Shown here in pieces: positions 24,652 through 34,800 of a DNA stretch of 64,000 bases. The DNA comes from Nocardia stercoris (GTDB taxonomy: Bacteria > Actinomycetota > Actinomycetes > Mycobacteriales > Mycobacteriaceae): assembly GCF_003696265.1 (NCBI RefSeq), contig NZ_RFFH01000006.1, positions 340,892 to 404,891 of the forward strand. Reading direction: 5' to 3'. The position numbers and the translations under genes are program-made. The notes under the pieces were generated by a model. It was not told where the DNA came from. It did not search any database and was given only the letters and a program-made list of their open reading frames with translations. Numbering within the stretch: the stretch's first letter is position 1; each line of letters opens with the position of its first letter.

Positions 24652-25518
24652 CTAGATGCTGGTGCGGGCGGCTCGCTCGTAACCCCGGATGGCGGGGTAG
24701 GCGAAGATCACGACCATGCCGACCATCCAGGCGCAGGTCTCCAGCAGCGGGCGCTGGATCGGACCGTCCCAGGACAGCCCCTTCATGGTGTTGATGGTGG
24801 TACTCATCGGCTGGTGTTCCACCACGCCCTGCAGCCACTTCGGGTAGGCCGCGGCCGGTACGAAACCGGTATTGAAGAACATCGCCAAGGTGTTGAACAC
24901 GAAGATGAGGTTCACCAGCGCCAGCCCGTCGGTCACCGTGGCCATCGCCGTGACCAGGGTGCCGAAGCCGAGCGCGAACAGCACCGGGACCAGGATCATG
25001 CCCAGTGCCGCCCACGGCCCGTTCCAGAACCGGAAGCCCAGGATCAGGCCGACCGCGAGCATCAGCATGGTGGTCAGCAGGACGCGGACCACCTCGGCCA
25101 GCAGCCGTGAGGTCAGGCCGGCCCAGCGGTTGATCGGCATGGTGTGGAACCGGCCCAGCAGCCCGGTCTCCTTCTCCTGCCGCAGGGTGAGCGCGCCGAC
25201 CATCGAGCCGTTCATGGCCGCGATCACCGCGGACATGGGCATCTGGCCGTAGATGGCCGGAACGCCGGTGGCCAGTTTCACCGAGTCGCCCAGCACCGTG
25301 TTGAACATGATCAGCGCCAGGGTCGGGAAGACCAGCATGTAGACGGAGATGGTGAAGTCGGTGACCCAGACGCTCATCAAGCGTTTGCACTGGATCAGGC
25401 TCTGGCTGAACCAGGCGCGCACCGAATTCTCGGGGTACCCGGAGACCTCGGGTAGTAGCAGGGCCTCACGGTCGAGCTGTGCCACCGCCGATCCGGTGGC
25501 GGGTTCGATAACTGTCAT
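24652..25518 (-). CDS. ABC-2 type permease, DrrC-like
   Basis: A 288-residue permease with six predicted helices, ABC-2 family. The loop motif TLRQEKETGLLGRFHTMPIN matches the coupling region of DrrB/DrrC-type exporters (E-x-G-x-x-x-R-x-x-x-x-P), and FVPAAAYPKWLQ before helix 5 is typical of the subfamily. The ATG overlaps the stop of the second permease by 4 bp. With that permease and the ATPase it forms a DrrABC-type exporter. Its position after the NRPS and Nramp genes suggests export of the peptide or its placement in the envelope. It is last in its operon. Confidence 0.88.
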   Translation of the reverse strand: MTVIEPATGSAVAQLDREALLLPEVSGYPENSVRAWFSQSLIQCKRLMSVWVTDFTISVYMLVFPTLALIMFNTVLGDSVKLATGVPAIYGQMPMSAVIAAMNGSMVGALTLRQEKETGLLGRFHTMPINRWAGLTSRLLAEVVRVLLTTMLMLAVGLILGFRFWNGPWAALGMILVPVLFALGFGTLVTAMATVTDGLALVNLIFVFNTLAMFFNTGFVPAAAYPKWLQGVVEHQPMSTTINTMKGLSWDGPIQRPLLETCAWMVGMVVIFAYPAIRGYERAARTSI

Positions 25519-26327
25519 GATCGCCTCGTACTCGCCCAGATCGCCAGCGGAATGAAGACGATGCCCATGCCGCCCAGCCACACCAGCGGCACCCACAACA
25601 CGTGCCAGGTGACGCCGGTGCCGGCCATGTCCCGCAGCGCGAACGAGAACTGCGACACCGGCTGGTTGCGGACGAACGGCCGAATCCAGTGCGGGAACCC
25701 CTTTTCGGGGACGAAGCCGCACGACAGCATGCCGAAGATCAGGGTCGGCAGGCTCAGTGCCTGGCTGAGCGCCTCGGGGCTCTTGCTCAGGCTGCCGAGG
25801 GCGTCCGCGCCGATCGCCAGCACGAAGCCCACCGCGAAGGCGAACAGCACGAAGCCCACGGCCTGCGCCGGGCCCGCGATGAACCGGAAGCCGATCCAGT
25901 AACCGAAGGCGATCGAGGAGATCATCGCCACGATCGCGCGCACGAAGCCGCCGCTCATCCGCGCGGCCAGCGGCACGAACCCGCCGACCGGCATCGATTG
26001 CATGCGCAGGTTCAGTCCGGTCATCGCTTCGGTGGCCGCGATCTGCGCATTCGACATCATCGTGAACGACATGGTCTGCAGCACGATGATCGGCATGACG
26101 AACTGCGCGAAGTTGATTCCTTGGAAGCTCATCACGAAGCGCAGCGGCAGCCAGTAGCCGATGGTGAAGATGAAGGTCGCGCCCACCACGATCAGCAGGT
26201 CACCGCTGCTTGCCGCGGTGCGGACGAGGCGGCCGGTCAGCGCCCACCACTGGGCGATCTTGTTCGGGCGCGCGACCGGCATGTTCTCGAACAGCTGCTG
26301 GGCCGTGGGCGCGGCGGTAACCGTCAT
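25515..26327 (-). CDS. ABC-2 type permease, DrrB-like
   Basis: A 270-residue permease with six predicted helices. The motif EAMTGLNLRMQSMPVGGFVP is the cytoplasmic coupling segment, and GFVPEKGFPHWIRPF precedes the fifth helix. It is adjacent to and overlaps its partner permease and the ATPase gene by 4 bp each. DrrB/DrrC-like pairs in mycobacteria export phthiocerol dimycocerosate, and related sets accompany NRPS clusters in actinobacteria. Substrate here is unknown. Confidence 0.88.
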   Translation of the reverse strand: MTVTAAPTAQQLFENMPVARPNKIAQWWALTGRLVRTAASSGDLLIVVGATFIFTIGYWLPLRFVMSFQGINFAQFVMPIIVLQTMSFTMMSNAQIAATEAMTGLNLRMQSMPVGGFVPLAARMSGGFVRAIVAMISSIAFGYWIGFRFIAGPAQAVGFVLFAFAVGFVLAIGADALGSLSKSPEALSQALSLPTLIFGMLSCGFVPEKGFPHWIRPFVRNQPVSQFSFALRDMAGTGVTWHVLWVPLVWLGGMGIVFIPLAIWASTRRS

Positions 26328-27334
26328 CCCTTGTCACCCGTGTGCCCGGTCAGCGACAGGAACACGTCGTCGAGCGACGGGCGCCGCAGCGCGATGTCGG
26401 CGAGTTCGATTCCGGCGGTGTCGAGGCGGCGCAGCGCCTCGGCGAGGGTGCTCGGACCGCCTAGGGCCGGGATGGAGATGCGGTCGGCGCCGTCCAGCCC
26501 GGCCGCGACGACGGGCGGGACCAGGTCGCCGAGTGCCTCGGCCGCGGCCTTCACGTGGGACGATTCCAGCGGCACGATCTCGCAGAAGCTGCCGCCGGTC
26601 TTCTCCTTGAGCTCGTCGGCGGTTCCCTCCGCGATGACGGTGCCCTTGTCGATGACGATGATGTTGTCCGACAGGATGTCGGCTTCTTCGAGGTACTGCG
26701 TGGTCAGCAGGACCGTGATGCCCTGTTCCTTGAGCGCGGTGACCAGGTCCCACACGCCCTGACGGCTGCGGGGGTCGAGGCCGGTGGTGGGCTCGTCGAG
26801 GAATACGACCTCGGGGCGCACGACCAGGCCGCAGGCGATGTCGACGCGGCGGCGCATACCGCCGGAGTAGTTCTTGACCGCGCGCGAGCCGGCGTTGACC
26901 AGGTCGAACTGCTCGAGCAGGTCGGTGGCGCGCTTCTTGGCGGCGGAGCGGCTCAGGCCCATCAGGCGGCCGAACAGCTCGAGGTTGGCCTTGCCGGACA
27001 GGTTCTCGTCCAGCGCCGCGTACTGCCCGGTCATCATGATCGAGCGGCGCACGCCCGAGGCGTCGGAGACCACGTCGTGCCCGGCGACCTTCGCGCTGCC
27101 CGAGTCGGGCCGCAGCAGGGTGGCCAGGACCTTGACGGTCGTGGTCTTGCCGGCGCCGTTGGGTCCGAGGATTCCCAGGACCGAACCGCGCTCCGCGGTG
27201 AAGCTGACGCCTTGGAGAGCGTGCACGTCGCCGAAGGACTTGCGGATATCACGCACCTCCACAGCGAGTTCGGCGGACCGACTCGCCGGGGCACAGCAGC
27301 TGCAGCCACAACTGCACTTGTTCAAGCTCGGCAT
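26324..27334 (-). CDS. ABC exporter ATPase, DrrA-like, with Cys-rich N-terminus
   Basis: A 336-residue ATPase energising the two permeases. Walker A is GPNGAGKTT, the ABC signature NYSGGMRRRVD, Walker B VVFLDEPTTGLD, and the H-loop position is occupied by Gln in LTTQYLEEA, as in DrrA. The C-terminal DUF4162-like extension (about residues 240-330) is present. Unusually, the first 15 residues read MPSLNKCSCGCSCCA: five cysteines within eight positions before the normal ATPase start. The start at 27334 has a GGAGAG ribosome binding site four bases upstream, so the extension is likely translated. The gene lies 270 bp after the Nramp gene and probably has its own promoter. Confidence 0.88.
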   Translation of the reverse strand: MPSLNKCSCGCSCCAPASRSAELAVEVRDIRKSFGDVHALQGVSFTAERGSVLGILGPNGAGKTTTVKVLATLLRPDSGSAKVAGHDVVSDASGVRRSIMMTGQYAALDENLSGKANLELFGRLMGLSRSAAKKRATDLLEQFDLVNAGSRAVKNYSGGMRRRVDIACGLVVRPEVVFLDEPTTGLDPRSRQGVWDLVTALKEQGITVLLTTQYLEEADILSDNIIVIDKGTVIAEGTADELKEKTGGSFCEIVPLESSHVKAAAEALGDLVPPVVAAGLDGADRISIPALGGPSTLAEALRRLDTAGIELADIALRRPSLDDVFLSLTGHTGDKG

Positions 27335-27560
27335 CAACTCTCCACTATCGGCCGTGGGTGGCGACCGTCGTCCGGCTGGAGCCCCACGACGACCTGAATG
27401 GTCATCGCGTTCCACCAGCCGCAATGTTACTGGGACAAGTCGTCCCTGCCATGATCCCATCCGATCCGCTCAGATGTGGAACATGGCCAAGTCATTTTTC
27501 TGCCCCAGCGTCCGGCCCGGAACAGACCGGGTGGAACTGTGGTGTTACTCACACTTTCAC

Positions 27561-27594
27561 GAACCGTTCGCATTGTCTGCGGAATCAACGGTTC
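27561..27594. terminator. Inverted repeat after the Nramp gene
   Basis: GAACCGTT (27561-27568) and AACGGTTC (27587-27594) form an 8-bp stem with an 18-nt loop, 11 bp past the Nramp stop codon. It may be a weak terminator, which would separate the NRPS-Nramp transcript from the exporter operon. Confidence 0.3.
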
Positions 27595-27604
27595 CTGGCG
27601 GACG

Positions 27605-28843
27605 TCACAGCACCTGGTAGATCAGGAACAAATTCAGCACCGAGATCACACCCGCGACAAGGGCGGCCAGCACCGTGGTGAGCCGGCTGTTGACCGCCGA
27701 TCCCATCAGCGCGCGGTCGGCGGTGAACCGAACCAGCGGCACCACCGCGAACGGGATCCCGAACGACAGCACCACCTGCGACAGCAACAGCACCCGCGTC
27801 GGGTCGACGCCCACCGTCAACAAGACCAGCGCCGGCAACAGGGTGACCACGCGCCGCAGCGGCAGCGGCACCCGCCGGTTCAGCAGACCCTCCATGATCA
27901 TCGCGCCCGCGTAGGCCCCGACCGACGTGGACGCCAGGCCCGAGGCCAGCAACCCGACCGCCAGCAGCAACGCCGCCCGCGGGCCGAGCGCATCACTGAC
28001 CGCGCCGTGCGCGTCGGTGATGGTGTCGATACCGCGCCCGCTCAGCGTGCGAGCGGCCAGCAACAGCATGGACAGGTTGACCACGCCGGCGATCACCATG
28101 GCCAGGGCCACGTCGATCCGGTTCGCGCGCAACAGCCGGGTGCGGCGCGGCCCGGGCTCGGTGTAGCCGTGCCGGTCACGCACCAGCCCGGAATGCAGGT
28201 AGACCACGTGCGGCATCACCGTCGCGCCGATGATGGCCGCGGTCAGCAGCACGCTGCCGGTGCCGTCGAAGCGCGGGACGAGCCCGCCCGCGGCCCCCGA
28301 CAGCGACGGCGGCGCCAGCACCACCTCGGCGACGAATCCGACCGAGATGATCGCCAGCAGGCCGATGATCACACGCTCGAACGCCCGTTGGCCGCCGTGG
28401 TTCTGCACCGTCAGCAGGGCCATCGACACGGCACCGGTGATCAGGCCGCCGACCGGCGGCGGCAGCCGGAACAGCAACTGCAGCGCGATCGCGCCGCCCA
28501 CCACCTCGGCCAGGTCGGTCGCGGTGGCCACGAGTTCGGCTTGCGCCCAGTAGGCGAGCCGCCCGACGCGGCCGGTGCGCGCGGCCACCAGTTCCGGCAG
28601 CGACCGGCCGGTGGCCAGGCCCAGCTTCGACGACAGCAACTGCACCAGCGCCGCCATCACGTTGGCCAGCACGATCACCCACACCAGCAGGTAACCGTGC
28701 GCGGCACCGGCACTGATGTTGGCCGCCACGTTGCCGGGGTCGACGTAGGCGATGGCGGCGACGAAGGCCGGGCCGAGCAACGCCAGGGTGGCACGGGCGC
28801 GCCCGGCAACGGATGGCTGGACGTCGGCCGGGCTACTCACCAC
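27605..28843 (-). CDS. mntH: Nramp-family divalent metal transporter
   Basis: A 412-residue proton-coupled Mn2+/Fe2+ importer of the Nramp family, with about eleven helices in the cytoplasmic membrane. The metal-binding motif of helix 1 is present (AIAYVDPGNVAANI, containing DPGN) and the helix 6 motif reads ATVMPHVVYLHSGL (MPH). Both key substrate-binding segments are therefore intact. The start is GTG at 28843 or the adjacent GTG at 28840. It follows the 17-kb NRPS gene by only 46 bp in the same direction, so the two may be co-transcribed. Manganese or iron uptake is known for the family; a link to the peptide is inference. Confidence 0.88.
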   Translation of the reverse strand: MVSSPADVQPSVAGRARATLALLGPAFVAAIAYVDPGNVAANISAGAAHGYLLVWVIVLANVMAALVQLLSSKLGLATGRSLPELVAARTGRVGRLAYWAQAELVATATDLAEVVGGAIALQLLFRLPPPVGGLITGAVSMALLTVQNHGGQRAFERVIIGLLAIISVGFVAEVVLAPPSLSGAAGGLVPRFDGTGSVLLTAAIIGATVMPHVVYLHSGLVRDRHGYTEPGPRRTRLLRANRIDVALAMVIAGVVNLSMLLLAARTLSGRGIDTITDAHGAVSDALGPRAALLLAVGLLASGLASTSVGAYAGAMIMEGLLNRRVPLPLRRVVTLLPALVLLTVGVDPTRVLLLSQVVLSFGIPFAVVPLVRFTADRALMGSAVNSRLTTVLAALVAGVISVLNLFLIYQVL

Positions 28844-28859
28844 CCCAGTTTACGGGTAG

Positions 28860-28876
28860 CCGAACTTTTATTTCGG
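28860..28876. promoter_or_regulatory. Short inverted repeat upstream of the Nramp gene
   Basis: CCGAA-CTTTTAT-TTCGG lies in the 46-bp gap between NRPS-2 and the Nramp gene, 17 bp before its start. It could be a metalloregulator site or just a weak hairpin. It does not match the IdeR/DtxR consensus. Confidence 0.25.
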
Positions 28877-28889
28877 ACAACCCTGTCTG

Positions 28890-31800
28890 CTACAGCGGCG
28901 GCAGGTCGACGACCTTCGGGAGCTCGACGGTGACCATGGACAGATCGGCCACCTCCGGGATCTCCGTCTCCGGCCGTTCGGCCGGCTCCGCCAGCAACCT
29001 TCCCAGCACCGGACCGATCTCGGCCAGCGCGATCGCCGTCGTCATCTGCGCGTGCGGCACCGACACCGGATGGTTCACGACCGACCCGTCGACGTGGAAC
29101 CGCCAGGACCGCACCGCCTGCTCGCTGCCCAGGGCGCTGAAGTAGTCCAGCCGGCCCCGGAACACCTGCGGGCGGTGCGTGGCGATCAGCTCGGCCGAGC
29201 GCACCGCGCTGCGATAGATCCGGCGCACCCGATCCGGGGTCAGCACAGCGAGATCCGCCGGCAGCTGCGCGTGCACGACCGCCAGCGCCTCCTCCGACAG
29301 CTCGTGCACGTCACCGTCGCCGACCAGCGACTCGGCGCCGATCCCCAACTCCGCCAAGGCCTCCCGGATCGCGGCCCGGAAGTCGGTGACGTCGATGTCG
29401 GGGTGCGAGTCCAGCAGTGCCAGCAGCGCGACCGATTCCCCGGCCTCCTGCAACCGGACCGCCACCGCGTGGGCGAGCACCCCGCCCAGCGACCAGCCCA
29501 CCAGGTGGTACGGACCGCTCGGCTGCACCGCCCGGATCTCGTCCGCATAGCGCACCGCCATGTCCTGCAACGAGTTCGGCAGGAACCCGTCCTCGGTCAG
29601 CGCGGGCGACTGCACGCCCAGCAGCGGGCGATCCGGCAGATACTGCGCCAAACCGGCGTAGCCCCAAGCCAATCCGTACATCGGGTGCAGGCAGAACAGC
29701 GGCGCGCCCTCGCCCTCACTGCGGATCCGCAGCACCACGTCGAGCGCCGACTCGGAATCGGCGTCGTAGTCCTGGCTGTCGCCGAGACTGTCGTGCAGCT
29801 TCGCGGACAGGGCCGCGACCGTCGAACCGGTGAAGAACCACTGCACCCGGACCGCGGCGCCGGTGAGCCGGCGCAATCGCCCGGCGACCCGGGTCGCGAT
29901 CAGCGAATCGCCACCCAGATCGAAGAAGTCGTCGTCCAGCCCGACCCGCGCCACACCCAGGCCCTCGGCGAACACATCCGCGACGGTCCGTTCCAGATCG
30001 GTCGACGGCGCCCGGAACGGGCGGGTGTCCAGGCTCGGCACCGGCAGCGCCCGCCGGTCCAGTTTGCCGCTGGCCGTGAGCGGCAGCTCGTCGAGCACCA
30101 CCACCAGGGCCGGAACCATATAGGCCGGCAACGATTCCCGGGTGCGAGCCCGCAAGGCCACCGGGTCGGCGACGGCACCGGCGGCGGGCACCACATAGCC
30201 CACCAGCCGGTCACCGGCCGGGCCGGAGACCAGGGCCACCGCCGCGTGCCGGACCGCGGGATCCTCGGTCAGCGCCGCCTCGATCTCACCCAACTCGACC
30301 CGCTGGCCACGCAACTTCACCTGGCAGTCGGTGCGGCCCAGGTATTCCAGGACACCGTCGCGCAGCCGCACCACGTCACCGGTCCGGTAGCGGCGGCTGC
30401 CGCCCGGTCCGGCCACGAACCGCTCGGCGGTCAGCGCAGGCTGTCCCAGGTAGCCGCGCGCCAGTTGCACCCCGGACAGGTACAGCTCGCCCGGGGCGCC
30501 CGGCGGCACCTCCCGCAGGTGACGGTCCACGATCGAGACCCGGGTATTGGCCACCGGAACGCCGATCGGCACACTCGCGCTCTGCAATCCGTGCACCGGC
30601 TGCGCGGTCACGACCGTCGCCTCCGCCGGGCCGTACCAGTTCACCAGCGCCACGTTCGGCAGCGCCAGCGCGAAGGCGCCCGCGGCGTCACCGGAGAGTG
30701 CCTCACCGGCGGCGAACACCCGGCGCAGTGACGGATAGCCCTGGGCCAGTGCCGGATTCGCCTCCGCGTCGAGGAAGACATCCAGCATCGACGGCACGAA
30801 GTGCACCGTGGTCACCGACCGGCGTTCGATCAGCTCGGACAGATAGCCGGGATCCCGGTGCCCGTCCGGCCCCGCGATCGCGATCGCGGCACCGGTCTGC
30901 AACGGCCACAACAACTCCCACAGCGAGATGTCGAACGTGACCGGTGTCTTGTGCAGCACCACGTCGCCGTTGTCGTGCGGGTAGTTGCGCTGCGCCCAGC
31001 GGAACTGGGCCACCAGCTGCCGGTTGGTCAGCACGACCCCCTTGGGCGCGCCGGTCGACCCCGAGGTGTACAGCACGCAGGCCGGCGAATCCGGTTGTGC
31101 GGCCGGGAATTCCCGAGGCACCGCGGCCACGGTCGGCTCCAGGTCGTCGAGCACCACCACCGGCGCGGCGGTCGTACCGAAACCGTCGGCCCGGGTGGTC
31201 AGCACGCATACCGGGCGCACCGAATCCAGCACGGCGCGAATGCGTTCGGCCGGATGGTCCGGGTCCACCGGCACGTACACCCCGCCCGAGCGCAGCACCG
31301 CGTGCAACGCCACCACCAGCTCGATCGAGCGGCGCATCGCCACCACGACCGGAACCTCCGGGCGCACACCGCGCGCCTGCAGTTCGCGCGCGAGTTCCCG
31401 TGCGCGCACGTCGAGTTCGACGTACTCCAGCCGGGTGTCACCGAAGAACACCGCGGGCGCGTGCGGGGTCCGGGCCACCTGCCGGTCGAACACGGTCAGC
31501 AGCGTCTCAGAACTCAGCAGCTCCGGCGCGTCGGTGGCGTTGAGCACGGTGAGCTCGGCCCGGTCGGCGGGCAGCAGCGCGTCGACCTCGGCCACTCGCG
31601 TCTGCGGGTCGGTGACGAACCGGCCGATCAGCAGGCGCAGCCGGTGCGCGAGCGCGGTGGCGGCGGCCTCGTCGAACACATCGGTCAGGTACTTCAGCGA
31701 GACCCGCAGGCAGGTGTCGAGCACCACCACCACGGTGACCGGATAGTGCGTACCGGTGACCGCGGCACTGCCGACGACCGGCAGCTGGGCGCCGGTTTCG

Positions 31801-34800
31801 GCCCGCCCCAACGATTCCCGGTCGACGGGGAAGGATTCGAACACCACCAGGGTGTCGAACAGACCGGGCATCCCGGTGGCCCGCTGGATCTCGCTCAACC
31901 CCAGGAAGTGGTGCTCGAGCAGGGCGGCCTGCTCGGCCTGCAACCGACGCAGCAATCCGGCCAGGGTGTCGTCCACGCCGAGCCGGACCCGAACCGGAAC
32001 CGCGTTGAGGAACAACCCGACCATGGCCTCTACGCCGGGCAGCGCCGGCGGCCGGCCCGACACCGTGGCACCGAACACGACGTCGTCACGGTCGACGCTG
32101 CGACCGATGAGCAGACCCCAGGCCGCCTGGACGACGGTGTTGACCGTGACGCCCAGGCGCGCGGCCAGTTTGGTCAGCTCGGTGGTGTCTGCGGGCGAGA
32201 GTTCGAATCCGGTGGTCCCGTTGGCGCCGGTGAGCTCGCGCGCGGGGTCGACCGGCGCGAGCGGTGTGGGCTCGTCGAGGCCGGCGAGGGCGGCCCGCCA
32301 CGCGGCGCGTGCGGCGTCCGCGTCCTGGGCCACCAGCCAGGCCAGGTAGTCACCGTAGGACGGCACCCGGGGCAGCCGCCGTGAGCGCGGTCCGAGGGTG
32401 TAGACGGTGAACAGGTCCTGCAACAGCAGCGGCACGGACCAGCCGTCGACCAGGATGTGATGGGTGGTCACCAGCAGGCGGTACGCGTCGGGCGTGAGCC
32501 GGATCAGGGTGAAGCGCAGCAGCGGCGGGGTCCGCATGTCGAAGCGTTCGGCGTAGTCGGCCGCCGCGATCGCGTCCAGCTCGGCGGCGCGCCGCTCCTC
32601 CGGAACGTCGGTGAGATCTACTGTGCGCCAAGGAATTTCGACCCCGTCGACGATCACCTGCAGCGGGTTACCGGCCTCGTCGTCGGCGAACGCGGCCCGC
32701 AGGTTGTCGTGCCGGTCCAGCACCGCCTGCGCGGCCTCGCGCAACCGGCGCTCGTCCACGGCCGCACCCAGATCCAGCCCGAACTGGGTCAGGTAGACGT
32801 CCACCGAGGCATCGGCCAGCGCGGCGTGGAACAGCATGCCCGCCTGCAGCGGGGTCACCGGCCACACCGCGGCCAGCCGCGGGAATTCCCGCTGCAGCCG
32901 GTCGATATCGGCCTGCGCGGGCCGCACCAGCGGGAAGTCGGACGGGGTGAACCCGCCGCTGTCGAGCCGGTTGCCGTGCTCGGCCAGCCCGCCCAGCGCG
33001 CGCACCCAGGCACCGGCCAGTTCCTTGACCGGCTCGGCACCGAGAATGCCTGCCGCGTAGTCGAATCGGGCTACCAGGCCGGATTCGGTGGCGTCCACGG
33101 TCAGGTCGACCAGCAGGTCCGACGCGGCGAGTTCGGGCAACGAGCGGGCCGGGCGCAGGTCGCGGTACCGCAGGCCGATCCGGCCCTGTGGCAATTGCGC
33201 CAGCTCGGCACCGGTGGCGGGGTTCAGGTACCGCAGCAGGCCGTATCCGATTCCGCCGGAGGGTACTTCGCGTCGGGCTTCCTTCACCTGGGCGATCGCG
33301 CGCCCGGCGGCGGGGCCGCCGTGCATGGCGTCGTCCACGTCGATGCCGGTGAGCAGCGGCACCACCGGATATCCGGCGGTGAACCCGCCGACCGCGTCGG
33401 CGGCGTCGGGTCCGGCCGCCGAACGGCCGTCGGCGAGCAGCCGCACAACCGGGCCCAGCAGGCGCGCGGTGGCCGCGACACCGGAGTCCACGGTACCGGA
33501 CACACCCGGGTCCAGGGCCAGCACCAGCGCGGTGAGCAGCACGTCTTCCAGTGCGGTGTGGTACATCTCGGCCACGGCCGCCACGGCGGCCGCACCCTCG
33601 GAGGTCAGCACGAGGCCGACTCGGCCGCGCCGAGCCGGATCCACCGGCGGCACCGCCGGTTCGGCGGGAACAGCACCCAGAGCCTGCCGCCACCAACTCA
33701 TTTCGCCGACGACGACCGGGTCGGTGGCCAGGTCGGCCAGGGCGCGCGCCGCCCGCCCGGGGGCGGCGTCCGCCGCGGCCGGCACCGCGTGCCCGCCGGA
33801 CCACGCGGCCGACAGCTCGTCGACCAGGATCCGCCAGGCGGCGTCGTCCACCACCAGCCCGTTCGCCACCACCACCAGCACCGCGGCGGCGTCGTCGGCC
33901 CGCTGCGCGGGCTCCTCGGCCGCGGGCGCCACCAGCGCGAAGCCGATATTGCGGCCCGCGGCCGGATCGAGGTCGGCACCCAGGCCGCGCACGGCCATCT
34001 CGACCGCCTCGTCCGAGGCGACCAGGTGCCGAACCGCCGTGGTGGGCAGAGTCAGTGGAATGAACAGCCGGGGCGTCGCGTCCACCTCCGCGTCGGCGGC
34101 GGTGGTGTCCCCCACGACGGGCAGCCCGGCCCCCGGCAGCACCGGCACCGCGGTCCCGGGCACCACCGGAACGGCGGACCCGGTCGCGTCCAGGTGCGCG
34201 GCGAGCAGCGGATGCCGTTCACAGACCGACCGCACGGCCACGTCGACCTGCTCCAGCGGATAGCCGACCGGGATGTCCAGGGCGATCGCACGGACCTCCC
34301 GGGCCTGCGGGTCCTGCCGCAGCAGCCGCACCGCGTCCGGCAGCAACGGCACCGGACCACTGTGCGGTACCACCGAATCGGCGGTCTCGACCTGCGCGGC
34401 CGCCGCCAGCGCCGCCACCGTCCGGTGTTCGAAAACGTCCCGCGCGGTGAAGGTCACGCCCTTCGCCCGGGCCCGCGACACCACCTGGACGGACATGATG
34501 CTGTCGCCGCCGAGGGCGAAGAAGTCGTCGTCCAGGCCGACCCGGTCGACGCCCAGCACCTCGGCCACGACCGCCGCGACGGCCTGTTCCGCCTCGGTCT
34601 GCGGCGCCCGGTAGCGCACCGGCTCGAGCACCGGTCCCGGTAGGGCGGCGCGGTCCAGCTTCCCGGACGGGGTCAGCGGAATCTCGTCCAGCACCACGAT
34701 CGCGGCCGGCACCAGGTATTCCGGCAGCGTAGCGGCGAGGGCGGTGGTGAGTTCGGCGGTGTCGAGCGGGTTTTCGTCCGCCGGGCGCACGTACGAGACG

